Under the pieces are notes generated by a model, which saw nothing but the letters and a program-made list of their open reading frames with translations, made no database searches and was not told where the DNA came from. The translations under genes and the position numbers were made by a program. From Bdellovibrionales bacterium RIFCSPHIGHO2_01_FULL_40_29 (GTDB lineage Bacteria > Bdellovibrionota > Bdellovibrionia > Bdellovibrionales > Bdellovibrionaceae), in contig MEPU01000013.1 of NCBI GenBank assembly GCA_001771815.1, positions 496,001 to 560,000 of the forward strand: a stretch of DNA of 64,000 nt. The letters are read 5' to 3'. How positions within the stretch are numbered: position 1 is the first letter of the stretch; every line of letters starts with the position of its first letter. Shown piece after piece: positions 9,204-17,229 of this stretch.

Positions 9204-9605
9204 TTACTCTTTAGTGATTGGCAGCTGAAAATGATTCCAAAGCATCATGCCGCCACGCATATTATAAACATTCTTTAGCCCCTGTTGTTGAGCAAATGCG
9301 CATGCTTGTGCTGATCGCCCACCAGATCGACAAACAAAGACAATGGGTTTGTCTGTTGGAATAGATTTTAAGTGGTCGGGAATGGTGTGTAAAATAATGA
9401 GTGTTGCCGATGCAATATGTCCGAGGTCACCATTAAATTCAGATTGTTCTCTGACATCAATTAATGTCAGTTGAGAGGCATTTTCAAAAACCTCGGTGGG
9501 TTCGACGTCTTGGACGTTTTCAAAATGCGGGTTTTGTGTTTTTAACTTCACTTCATAAAGCATAGGCAATAGACAATACATTAATTCGCGACTCAACAGC
9601 AACAT
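9204..9605 (-). CDS. Single-domain rhodanese-like protein
   Basis: A rhodanese fold of about 110 residues, expected to carry sulfane sulfur on a loop cysteine. Diagnostic features are LIDVREQSEF (CH2A-type motif), the six-residue active-site loop CRSGGRS (VFVCRSGGRSAQACAFA), and the C-terminal VYNMRGGMMLWN. The active-site cysteine is present, so it is potentially catalytic. The start is uncertain: ATG codons at 9605, 9581 and 9560 are all in frame, and none has a strong ribosome binding site. The last would give MLYEVKLKTQN. It lies 29 nt upstream of the HAD nucleotidase on the same strand. Confidence 0.85.
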   Translation of the reverse strand: MLLLSRELMYCLLPMLYEVKLKTQNPHFENVQDVEPTEVFENASQLTLIDVREQSEFNGDLGHIASATLIILHTIPDHLKSIPTDKPIVFVCRSGGRSAQACAFAQQQGLKNVYNMRGGMMLWNHFQLPITKE

Positions 9606-9690
9606 TTTATCGCAGAAAAGGCGCCTATTATTTATATATTTATAGCGTCTTGTGTCTAATGGGCTCGCAAGTCATAATGGCGCTTCCTTT

Positions 9691-9695
9691 GGAGG
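9691..9695 (+). promoter_or_regulatory. Shine-Dalgarno GGAGG that points to an ATA start codon
   Basis: A full GGAGG core lies 6 nt upstream of an in-frame ATA (9702) that opens the helicase reading frame. The next canonical in-frame start is TTG at 9747, which has no comparable site in front of it. The nearby ATG at 9677 is out of frame and stops after 13 codons. Confidence 0.6.
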
Positions 9696-9701
9696 TTTCA
9701 A

Positions 9702-10958
9702 ATAGAAAAAAAGCTTAAAGAGAATTCACTTTCCAAAGAACAGCAATTGGCATTGGAGCTTTGCCAGTCCGGCGAGAACATCTTCTTAACAGGTGGCGCA
9801 GGATCCGGAAAAAGTTTTGTCATTAAAGAGTTCATGCAAAAAATTGATCCCAAGCAAATGCCCATTTTAGCCAGTACGGGTGCTGCAGCCGTATTGCTCG
9901 GGGGACGAACGTTTCATAGTTTTTTTGGGCTTGGAATTATGGAGGGCGGTCCCTCAGCAACTTTCCAGCGCGTGATGAATGATGCGCGGACCATGAAGCG
10001 CCTTCGCCAAGTTGAAGGGGTTATTATTGATGAAATTTCAATGATTCCGGGTGATGCTTTGATGATCGCCGAAGCCTTGGCTCAGCATGCAAAAGAATCC
10101 ACATTACCCTGGGGTGGCTTGCGAATTATTGCAGTCGGAGATTTCGGACAACTTCCCCCAGTTACAAAATTTGGACAAAAAAGAGATTGGTGTTTCTTAA
10201 CAGATGCTTGGAGGAATACGGGATTTCAAAACTGTGCGCTGCATTTCAATCAGCGGATTCAGGACAATCGATTTCTGGATGTTTTAGCCGATGTGCGAGA
10301 CGGAAAAATTTCAACAACAGTCACGGATTTTTTAGAAGAACACACCCGTGATCATGATGAGGACCATCCGGGTACGCGATTGTTTCCACGACGGGATTTG
10401 TCTGAGAATTACAATCAAAAAAAATTATCTGAAATTGCCGAGACTGAATACATTGTGGATTCTATTTTTTTGGGAGAGCAGCGCTATATCGATATTTTGG
10501 GAAAATCGGCTCCAGTGCCAGCTCAGCTGAAACTAAAAATTGGGTGTCGGATTTTATTTCTTAAGAATGATCCGCAAAAAAAATATGTGAACGGCACGCG
10601 CGGCATGTTGGTTCATCATGAATCGGACCACTTGATTGTGCGAAAAGACAATGGACGAGAAATCAAAGTCGAAAAAATTTCATTCTCGCTTTTAGATGCT
10701 GATGGGAATGTGAAAGCCAGCGTCATTCAGTATCCGTTGAATCTGGCGTATGCCACAACAATTCACAAATCGCAGGGGGCAACCCTGGATGAACTGTGGT
10801 GTGATTTGGGCTCTCTTTGGGAGCCTGGGCATGCTTATGTGGCTCTTTCTCGATTGCGAGAACCATCCGGGTTGCATATCGTGAGATGGAATGCACGTTC
10901 CATAATTGTTGATCCTGCCGTGCAAAAATTCTATCAAAATTTGCCCATTGTTTTCTAG
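9702..10958 (+). CDS. PIF1/RecD-like ATP-dependent DNA helicase
   Basis: A superfamily-1B helicase. Motifs in order are Walker A FLTGGAGSGKSF, the STGAAAVLLGG segment, motif II VIIDEISMI, motif III GDFGQLPPV, a central OB-like region, the C-terminal YATTIHKSQGATLDE (motif V) and YVALSRLR (motif VI). This set is typical of PIF1-type proteins, which unwind 5'-tailed duplexes and resolve structured DNA. Translation from ATA 9702 gives I/M-EKKLKENSLSKEQQLALELC, in which the residues before the TTG look like genuine helicase N-terminus (SKEQQLAL precedes Walker A in relatives). With the TTG 9747 start the protein is 403 residues. It stands alone between divergent and downstream genes. Confidence 0.88.
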   Translation: MEKKLKENSLSKEQQLALELCQSGENIFLTGGAGSGKSFVIKEFMQKIDPKQMPILASTGAAAVLLGGRTFHSFFGLGIMEGGPSATFQRVMNDARTMKRLRQVEGVIIDEISMIPGDALMIAEALAQHAKESTLPWGGLRIIAVGDFGQLPPVTKFGQKRDWCFLTDAWRNTGFQNCALHFNQRIQDNRFLDVLADVRDGKISTTVTDFLEEHTRDHDEDHPGTRLFPRRDLSENYNQKKLSEIAETEYIVDSIFLGEQRYIDILGKSAPVPAQLKLKIGCRILFLKNDPQKKYVNGTRGMLVHHESDHLIVRKDNGREIKVEKISFSLLDADGNVKASVIQYPLNLAYATTIHKSQGATLDELWCDLGSLWEPGHAYVALSRLREPSGLHIVRWNARSIIVDPAVQKFYQNLPIVF

Positions 10959-10966
10959 TATTCATT

Positions 10967-10995
10967 TTGACCTGGCTCGTCCGGATTGATACGTT
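10967..10995 (+). promoter_or_regulatory. Candidate sigma-70 promoter for hpd-hmgA-ribD
   Basis: TTGACC, a 17-nt spacer and TACGTT lie in the 60-bp gap between the helicase stop and hpd. The -35 is five of six to consensus and the -10 is weak. An AAAAGGGGAG ribosome binding site follows just ahead of the hpd ATG. Confidence 0.35.
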
Positions 10996-11018
10996 GTTGC
11001 CTATAAAAAGGGGAGTTT

Positions 11019-12101
11019 ATGGCAGCAACAATTATTGATTGGACTCAGGGGCAAATAACTGAGCAAAATCCACTTGGTCTTAACGGAGTTGATTTTATTG
11101 AGTACTCTGGATCTGATGCCATGTATTTTGAAAATCTTTTTTCGAAGATGGGTTTTGCACACACGGCGGAAATTCCAAATAAAAAAATTAAACTTTACCG
11201 TCAGGGTGACATTAACTTTATTCTCAATTGTGAACCGGGAACTTTTGCGATTAATTTTTTTGAGGCCCATGGCCCTTCGGTGTGTTCGACCGGATTTCGA
11301 GTTGGGAATGCAGAAAAAGCATTTGCTTTAGCCATACAGCGTGGCGCCAAAGCCTACGCGGGTACTTCTGAATCACGAGGTGCTAGTCCGTATCCTGCGA
11401 TTTATGGGATTGGCGAATCTTTAATTTATTTTATAGATGAAAAATTGTATTTAGATCTATATCAAAACCAATTTCGTATGCCCGAGCCTTACACGCGACC
11501 AGAGGGCTTTGGATTGAATCACATTGATCATTTTACAAATAATGTTCCAGTCGGAGAAATGCAAAAGTGGTGTGATTTTTATGAAAAAGTTTTTAACTTT
11601 CGAGAAGCGCGTTATTTTGATATTCGGGGCAGTTCAACAGGGTTGATTTCAAAAGTGATGCGCTCTCCGTGCGGAAAATTTTCAGTTCCAATCAATGAGC
11701 CAACCGATTCAAAATCACAAATTCAAGAGTATTTGGAAGAATATAAAGGTTCTGGAATTCAGCACATTGCCATGACAACAAATCATATCATTCCAACATT
11801 GGAAAATTTAAAACGAAACAGCATCCAATTTTTAAATGCACCTCCGGGAACTTATTATCAAATGTTGAAAGACCGTCTTCCATTGGTGAGCGAAGATGTG
11901 GCTCAGCTCGAGAAGAACGCTATTCTAGTTGATGGTGATGAGCATGGTTATTTACTGCAAATTTTCACGAAGAATGTCATTGGTCCTGTTTTTTATGAAG
12001 TGATTCAGCGAAAAGGTCATGATGGTTTTGGAAATGGAAATTTCCAAGCTCTATTTGATGCGATCGAAGCCGATCAGCGGGAACGCGGCTACTTAACTTA
12101 A
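11019..12101 (+). CDS. hpd: 4-hydroxyphenylpyruvate dioxygenase
   Basis: Non-haem Fe(II) enzyme converting 4-hydroxyphenylpyruvate to homogentisate in tyrosine breakdown. It has two vicinal-oxygen-chelate halves: an N-terminal half starting GLNGVDFIEYSGSDAMYF, and the catalytic C-terminal half with the metal histidines in GLNHIDHFTNNV and GIQHIAMTT. The metal glutamate is expected near GYLLQIFTKN, where the residue aligned appears as the Q-I-F-T segment common to HPPDs. The length of 360 matches bacterial enzymes (~357). A strong GGGGAG site precedes the ATG. The next gene, homogentisate dioxygenase, uses its product and starts 13 nt later, so the two form one operon. Confidence 0.93.
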   Translation: MAATIIDWTQGQITEQNPLGLNGVDFIEYSGSDAMYFENLFSKMGFAHTAEIPNKKIKLYRQGDINFILNCEPGTFAINFFEAHGPSVCSTGFRVGNAEKAFALAIQRGAKAYAGTSESRGASPYPAIYGIGESLIYFIDEKLYLDLYQNQFRMPEPYTRPEGFGLNHIDHFTNNVPVGEMQKWCDFYEKVFNFREARYFDIRGSSTGLISKVMRSPCGKFSVPINEPTDSKSQIQEYLEEYKGSGIQHIAMTTNHIIPTLENLKRNSIQFLNAPPGTYYQMLKDRLPLVSEDVAQLEKNAILVDGDEHGYLLQIFTKNVIGPVFYEVIQRKGHDGFGNGNFQALFDAIEADQRERGYLT

Positions 12102-12114
12102 AAAAGGATTTGAT

Positions 12115-13230
12115 ATGCATCAATATTCACAAGGTAAAAACCACACACAAGGGCACAAAGGAATTCCTGAGGGCAAGTTCGAAGAAGAACATGGTCGTCG
12201 GGGTTTTTTTGGTCCAGTGTCTCATTTGATTAAAAATGTTGCTCCAACCAGTTGGACCAACATTGAAGGTCCCCTAAAGCCACAGCTTTTTGATTTGGTG
12301 CCAGCAAAGTATAAACTGAACCAATGGCACCGACTTTTATACAATAGCGATGTTGTGATTTATTCAATGTGGAATGATAAAACAGATCTATCCACATCAA
12401 AAGATATTCCAGCACTTCGAAACGCTGAAGGTGATACGTTATATTATTGTCACCAGGGTTCAGGGGTTGTTTTAACAGAGTATGGCTTACTGTCATTTAA
12501 AGTTGGCTCTTATGTGACTATTCCGAAAAGTTTGCATCACACGGTTGTCTATTTTGAAAAAACACAATTTTTGATCATCGAATCACGCTCGAGTGCGTAT
12601 CGCGAGCCTGACCGCGGAATGGCAGGACGGAATGCTTTTTATGATCCAGCGGCTTTTGGAAAACCAAATTTGGATGCGCAGAATGAGTTTAAGAAAAAAA
12701 ATAATTTAACATCTAAAGAAATCGTGGTTCTACGAAATGGTGTGACCAAGTTTTCCTATAATCAATGTGTCTATGATACGTATAGCTGGAAAGGGGATTA
12801 CTTTCCTTTTACACTGCATATTGATGATATGATGCCCATCATGTCACATCGGGTGCATTTGCCACCCTCTGTACACACGACATTTGTTGCCAATGGATTT
12901 GTAGTTTGTACATTTTTGCCACGACTGATTGAAACAGATGCTGACGCCTTGAAGGTTCCATTTTTCCATCAGAATATTGATTACGATGAAGTTTTATTTT
13001 ATCACGCAGGCAATTTCTTTAGTCGTGATAATCTGCACTCCAATATGATCAGTTTGCATCCGGCGGGAATGCCTCATGGACCGCATCCAAAGGCTTTTGC
13101 GGCGCAAGGAAAAAAAGCTATGACAGACGAAGTGGCTGTTATGATTGATTCGACTCAGGCGTTTAATGTGGATCCTTATTTTGAAAATCTTGAAGTGAAA
13201 TCATACTGGCAATCATGGATGCTAAAGTAA
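12115..13230 (+). CDS. hmgA: Homogentisate 1,2-dioxygenase
   Basis: Cupin-fold Fe(II) enzyme that opens the ring of homogentisate to maleylacetoacetate. Family marks include RRGFFGPVSHLIKNVAPTSW and a cupin region with YYCHQGSGVV. The metal site is visible as FFHQN...YDEV...MPHGP, corresponding to the His/Glu/His triad of characterised enzymes, with FFSRDNLHSNMISLHPAGMPHGPHP as the hallmark C-terminal stretch. At 371 residues it is shorter than proteobacterial HmgA (~430) and resembles the compact form seen in several other phyla. It follows hpd in the same operon, and its last 16 nt overlap ribD. No maleylacetoacetate isomerase or fumarylacetoacetase is present in the window. Confidence 0.9.
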   Translation: MHQYSQGKNHTQGHKGIPEGKFEEEHGRRGFFGPVSHLIKNVAPTSWTNIEGPLKPQLFDLVPAKYKLNQWHRLLYNSDVVIYSMWNDKTDLSTSKDIPALRNAEGDTLYYCHQGSGVVLTEYGLLSFKVGSYVTIPKSLHHTVVYFEKTQFLIIESRSSAYREPDRGMAGRNAFYDPAAFGKPNLDAQNEFKKKNNLTSKEIVVLRNGVTKFSYNQCVYDTYSWKGDYFPFTLHIDDMMPIMSHRVHLPPSVHTTFVANGFVVCTFLPRLIETDADALKVPFFHQNIDYDEVLFYHAGNFFSRDNLHSNMISLHPAGMPHGPHPKAFAAQGKKAMTDEVAVMIDSTQAFNVDPYFENLEVKSYWQSWMLK

Positions 13231-14321
13231 ATTTTAATAAAGGCGATTTGCTTTCTGGCGAGCAGGCCATGCAGTTGGCAATGGATGTGGCTTTGACTGG
13301 TGCGCCATTTGTCTCGCCCAATCCTGTTGTAGGATGTGTGGTTGTAGATCATCATCATCGTCTTTTGGCGACAGGGTTTCATGCCAAGTACGGATATGAT
13401 CATGCTGAAATAGATGCTTTAAAAAAATTATCAGAAGCCGAAATACGAGATTCAATTTTTTATGTGACTCTGGAGCCCTGTGCCCACGAAGGCAGGACTG
13501 GATCCTGTGCAAAAAAAATAGCAACGTTACCTGTTCACAAAGTGGTGTATGGAATCCAAGATCCCAATCCATTAGTGAACGGCCAAGGCGTAGCCATTTT
13601 AGAAAAAGCAGGAATAATTACAGAAGAGTATCAGGGACCGTTGAAAGAAGATTTGTTTCAATTGTGTGAAATCTTTTTGAAGAATTTTATTCAAAAAAAA
13701 GTTTTTATTGCTGCTAAAGTAGCGACCAGTTTAGACGGGCAAATTGCTTTACGAACAGGTGAAAGCAAGTGGATCACATCACCAAGTTCACGAGAGTTCG
13801 TCCATGAGTTGCGATCCCATTATGATGCTATTTTAGTGGGAGCAAATACAATAGTGCAGGACGATCCATCCTTGAATATTCGACATCCCAAAATTCAAAA
13901 ATCTGGAAAAATTATTATTCTAGATGCCGAAAATAGTATTTTTGAGAAAGAATGCAAAATATTTAAAATCCACCAAAAAGAAAATATACTTTTTGCTGTT
14001 CGGAAATCTAATCCCAGAAATCCTTACAAACAAATTGAGTTTACGGATTTGTTACAACTGACAGAGAAATTTTGGGTGGAGGGACTTCGATCGCTATTTA
14101 TCGAAGGCGGTGCCCACACCTATTCTTCATTTTTGAGTGCAGGTTTAGTGGATCGAATCTTTGTTTTTATGGCGCCCTCCATTATTGGTGCTAAGAATGG
14201 CTTGGCCTGGACCAGTCATTTGGGCATCGACTCGTTGAGTAAGAAAATTGAGTTTTCTCAACTTAAAGTGAAAATAATAGGGTCTGATTTATTTATGACT
14301 GCGCGCATGAGTCAGAGCTAG
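13215..14321 (+). CDS. ribD: Bifunctional riboflavin biosynthesis deaminase/reductase
   Basis: Performs the second and third steps of riboflavin synthesis: deamination of the diaminopyrimidine ribosyl phosphate and NADPH reduction of the ribose. The N-terminal deaminase half has the zinc motif (DHAEIDAL, then LEPCAHEGRTGSC) and SPNPVVGCVVV. The C-terminal reductase half begins near AAKVATSLDGQIALRTGESKWIT and carries VGANTIVQDDPSLNIR and LFIEGGAHTYSSFL. The 368 residues match RibD. The start ATG lies inside the hmgA 3' end (16-nt overlap), so a riboflavin gene is translationally coupled to tyrosine catabolism. A later ATG at 13269 would still keep the deaminase motif. Confidence 0.95.
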   Translation: MDAKVNFNKGDLLSGEQAMQLAMDVALTGAPFVSPNPVVGCVVVDHHHRLLATGFHAKYGYDHAEIDALKKLSEAEIRDSIFYVTLEPCAHEGRTGSCAKKIATLPVHKVVYGIQDPNPLVNGQGVAILEKAGIITEEYQGPLKEDLFQLCEIFLKNFIQKKVFIAAKVATSLDGQIALRTGESKWITSPSSREFVHELRSHYDAILVGANTIVQDDPSLNIRHPKIQKSGKIIILDAENSIFEKECKIFKIHQKENILFAVRKSNPRNPYKQIEFTDLLQLTEKFWVEGLRSLFIEGGAHTYSSFLSAGLVDRIFVFMAPSIIGAKNGLAWTSHLGIDSLSKKIEFSQLKVKIIGSDLFMTARMSQS

Positions 14322-14370
14322 CCAAAAGTCTTGTTTAAATCAATTCTCGTTTCTGTTACACTGAATATGT

Positions 14371-14787
14371 ATGAATGATGGTCCCAGTAATATTAGTGGT
14401 CTTCAAAAAGAATGGTCTTTGTTAGTTCATAGTTTTTTAGATCAAGACATTCCTGATCGAAAATTGGTTGAAAAACTAAACTCTCAAGATTTAACACTTG
14501 AGCAAGTGAACACATTGCGAAAAGATTTAAGTCAACGTCGTCAGGGTTTGAATCAAAAAATCGAAACAATTAAATTAGAAATCGAAAGATTATCTGAAAT
14601 TATCGAAAGCTTAAGTCTTGTTGGATCAAGTATCGAAGAGACTCAGACAGAAATCGAAGCCCTGCATCAGCAAGGCGAAAAACTGTCTATTGAAATATTA
14701 AGTATAGATCATAAAATCAATAAGATTCATGACTTAACAGATCGTCTGATGAAAATTCCTGTCTTTTTTGAACACACCGAGAGCTAG
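14371..14787 (+). CDS. Small coiled-coil protein of unknown function
   Basis: A 138-residue cytoplasmic protein (no signal or membrane segment), dominated by a long heptad-like helix: LRKDLSQRRQGLNQKIETI, IERLSEIIESLSL, IEALHQQGEKLSIEIL. This predicts a coiled coil over most of residues 40-125. The N-terminal part is acidic and leucine rich. It is not recognisable as FlgN or FliT, although size and helicity are similar to export chaperones. It ends 4 nt inside the convergent trmJ gene. Upstream, 49 nt separate it from ribD, so it may be the last gene of that operon. Confidence 0.6.
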   Translation: MNDGPSNISGLQKEWSLLVHSFLDQDIPDRKLVEKLNSQDLTLEQVNTLRKDLSQRRQGLNQKIETIKLEIERLSEIIESLSLVGSSIEETQTEIEALHQQGEKLSIEILSIDHKINKIHDLTDRLMKIPVFFEHTES

Positions 14788-15551
14788 TCTGTTTTTTTAG
14801 AATTTTTCATGCGCCGGATACTCTGTTGAAGAGCAATTTCCAAAACTCGAAATTCTTTGGCGGAGGGGGCATTTTGCAAGAGCATGCGTCGGAGCACAGT
14901 AAAAACATTCATCTTTCGTTTGGAAAGATCGAAGCCCATTTCTTCAAGCCACATTCTTAAGGAAATATCCGGAAAGACCTCGGCCTTTTTTTGACGCTCT
15001 TTGGGGACCTGTTGTCCGTCTAATTTTGTGCGTTCGCCACCAAATAGAGATCGAAATATATACATTGCCAGCAGCGTGGCTTGACCCAAGTTCAAGCTGG
15101 AATTTTCACCATACGTGGGAATAGAGCAGCAATGATTGGCATACTGCAGATCTTCACCGCTAAGTCCCCAATCTTCAGGTCCAAAAATAAGATGAAAAAC
15201 AACGGCATTGTTTGAATCTTTTTGAAAAGCCGAATGAGTTTCTAAAACTTGCTTTAAAGTGGATTCCAGATCTGTGACTTGACGACCGCGACCGTCTCTT
15301 GCCGTGAGTGCAATTTGAAAACCTCGAGGTTCATTATCATAAAACTCAGTCCAATTATTATAGACAGTTCTATTTTGTAAAGCATCTTGTCCGGTGGCCG
15401 CGGCTTTTTGAGCTTCGATGGTGAGTTCGCATTGAGGTTGTACTAAAATCAGTCGTGAAAACCCCATGTTGGCCATAGCTCGGGATGTGGCACCCACATT
15501 GCGTTCATAGATCGAGCGTACGAGAACAATGCGTAAATCAATTGATCTCAT
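14784..15551 (-). CDS. trmJ: SPOUT-class tRNA/rRNA 2'-O-methyltransferase, TrmJ type
   Basis: A TrmH-family group 1 methyltransferase, expected to 2'-O-methylate nucleotide 32 of tRNA using S-adenosylmethionine. The knot motifs are clear: motif 1 VRSIYERNVGATSRAMANMGF, motif 2 LIFGPEDWGLSGEDL, and motif 3 IPTYGENSSLNLGQATLLAMY. The C-terminal extension (VFTVLRRMLLQNAPSAKEF) matches the TrmJ subgroup. Its ATG overlaps the aromatic amino-acid hydroxylase stop by 14 nt, placing it third in a hldD-hydroxylase-trmJ operon. The specific target nucleotide is inferred from the subgroup. Confidence 0.85.
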   Translation of the reverse strand: MRSIDLRIVLVRSIYERNVGATSRAMANMGFSRLILVQPQCELTIEAQKAAATGQDALQNRTVYNNWTEFYDNEPRGFQIALTARDGRGRQVTDLESTLKQVLETHSAFQKDSNNAVVFHLIFGPEDWGLSGEDLQYANHCCSIPTYGENSSLNLGQATLLAMYIFRSLFGGERTKLDGQQVPKERQKKAEVFPDISLRMWLEEMGFDLSKRKMNVFTVLRRMLLQNAPSAKEFRVLEIALQQSIRRMKNSKKTD

Positions 15552-17226
15552 GTGATAAACTTAGACCGTCTTCAATCAGACCGGCCACCTTGTCATTTTG
15601 ATTTTTTAGATTGAGTAAGCGCGCCAACAATTCGGCTTCAATTTCGGGAACTATATTTTGAGTATTACAAATTTCAAGCAGTTCCAAAAATAAAAGCCAC
15701 TCAGTGGGGGCATTTGCTTTAACTTTTTCATACAGAGAAAGAAAAGAATCTTTTATCTGTGTTGGATTATCTCTGAGATTGCGAACACTTTGATAAAGAG
15801 AAAAAAGATTTTTTTGGCTTTCAGTATAAATTGGCGGGGGAACAGTTTTCGCAATAAAATCATCTGTTTCACCATAAGCAACGCGGTCGGCAGGTCCGCC
15901 AAAGACGGATGTGACCACATGACCTGTGATGACATCATATAAACCCCAGTCCGGTTGAAATAGGATCTGATCATTGAATTTTGCAGTGGCATTTTTAAAC
16001 GTAATTATTTTTGCATTATCAGAGATTGATTTAACTTGTGTGACTGTACCTTCAATTTTAACACCGGATTTGTAGATCAATGAATATTTTTGATCCACGG
16101 ATAAATTAGCCCAGTCTTGATCGACCAATTCGCCAAGGGGTGAGCCATAGCCATGCTGGTGATAATTTTTATCATGACCGGTGAGTTCTTTGTCTTGAAA
16201 AGAAATTTGAGTGGGGCCAGTGAACTGAAGGTAGGCAATCGTTTGACCTGATAAATGATACTTACTGAGAACACCGCTGATTTGTATTCCAGAGTCTAAT
16301 TGGACAGTGTTGACGGATTCGGCTTTGATGGCTTTGTCCAGACCAGAGACTCCGCCAACTTTAAAAGCCATGGTCTGAGCCATGCTTTCCAAAACATCGA
16401 CTAGATTTTTGAAATCTTTTGCTACAAAAAGCTGTGGTTGGGGTTCGGTGATATCATAACTTTGCTTGATACAATCAACAGTCAGGGGAACTTTTCGAAC
16501 TCGTTTAGAAAGACACCATCTGGATTCTCCAACAGAGGAGAGCAACCCAGCACCAAAAATTTTTGGATTATTCATTTCACCAATCAGCCCATACTCTGCG
16601 GTCCACCAATTCATTCGTGACAATTCAGAAGCTTCTGAAATAAAGGAAATGCGACGAGTGACTTGTTCCAGCTGAGATTCTGCAGATTTAATTTCGGCTT
16701 CAGTTGAATTGGGATTTTCTTTTAAATCCGATAAAACCCGAATGGCTTCATACTGTTCCAGATCTTGCTTGCTAAGAATGGCCTTCTTGGCGACTTGAGC
16801 ATACTGTCGCAAATAGTTTGCATACTCGGGATGGATAAGTATCGGAGCATGTCCTGCGGCTTCATGAACAATGTCAGGCGCTGGAGTATATAACAAATGA
16901 TCAATCGAGCGCATATCAGAAGCAATGGGTAATACACCAAGGGATTGTAATTCCATAAATGCAGCTGGTGGAATAAAACCACTAACAGGCAGAGCTCGCC
17001 AACCAAATTTCTCTAATTTTTCACTGATGGCATCAATTTTTGGGATTTTATCAATATCGATTCCAGTTTTTTCCAACCCATCAAGGTAACATTCATGGGC
17101 GTGAATTTTTAAAAAACTTTTCAGCTGGCGTAAAACATAGCGCCAAACTGCATGATCAAGTGCTGTGTATTTTTCGTAGTTTTGTTTAACTATATATTTT
17201 TGTAAGTGATGCGGAAGATTCACCAT
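15538..17226 (-). CDS. Aromatic amino acid hydroxylase (phenylalanine 4-hydroxylase-like), long form
   Basis: Pterin-dependent non-haem iron monooxygenase, most likely converting phenylalanine to tyrosine. The catalytic domain occupies about residues 1-320, with the iron motif DIVHEAAGHAPILIHPEY (HExxGHxP) and the third ligand in WWTAEYGLIGE (the TxEFGL equivalent). No ACT regulatory domain precedes it. The last ~230 residues form an additional domain (ISGVLSKYHLSGQTIAYLQF, KYSLIYKSGVKIEGTV) absent from the ~280-residue bacterial PhhA. The 562-residue form is known from some Bacteroidetes and Bdellovibrio-group genomes. It complements hpd and hmgA 2 kb away, giving a phenylalanine-to-maleylacetoacetate route. 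It starts 3 nt after the hldD stop. Confidence 0.85.
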   Translation of the reverse strand: MVNLPHHLQKYIVKQNYEKYTALDHAVWRYVLRQLKSFLKIHAHECYLDGLEKTGIDIDKIPKIDAISEKLEKFGWRALPVSGFIPPAAFMELQSLGVLPIASDMRSIDHLLYTPAPDIVHEAAGHAPILIHPEYANYLRQYAQVAKKAILSKQDLEQYEAIRVLSDLKENPNSTEAEIKSAESQLEQVTRRISFISEASELSRMNWWTAEYGLIGEMNNPKIFGAGLLSSVGESRWCLSKRVRKVPLTVDCIKQSYDITEPQPQLFVAKDFKNLVDVLESMAQTMAFKVGGVSGLDKAIKAESVNTVQLDSGIQISGVLSKYHLSGQTIAYLQFTGPTQISFQDKELTGHDKNYHQHGYGSPLGELVDQDWANLSVDQKYSLIYKSGVKIEGTVTQVKSISDNAKIITFKNATAKFNDQILFQPDWGLYDVITGHVVTSVFGGPADRVAYGETDDFIAKTVPPPIYTESQKNLFSLYQSVRNLRDNPTQIKDSFLSLYEKVKANAPTEWLLFLELLEICNTQNIVPEIEAELLARLLNLKNQNDKVAGLIEDGLSLSHEIN

Positions 17227-17229
17227 AGA

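Noticed and set aside
9677-9718. 13-codon ORF MALPLEVSNRKKA as a leader peptide for the helicase
   Set aside because: It has no ribosome binding site of its own and contains the helicase GGAGG; more likely a chance frame.
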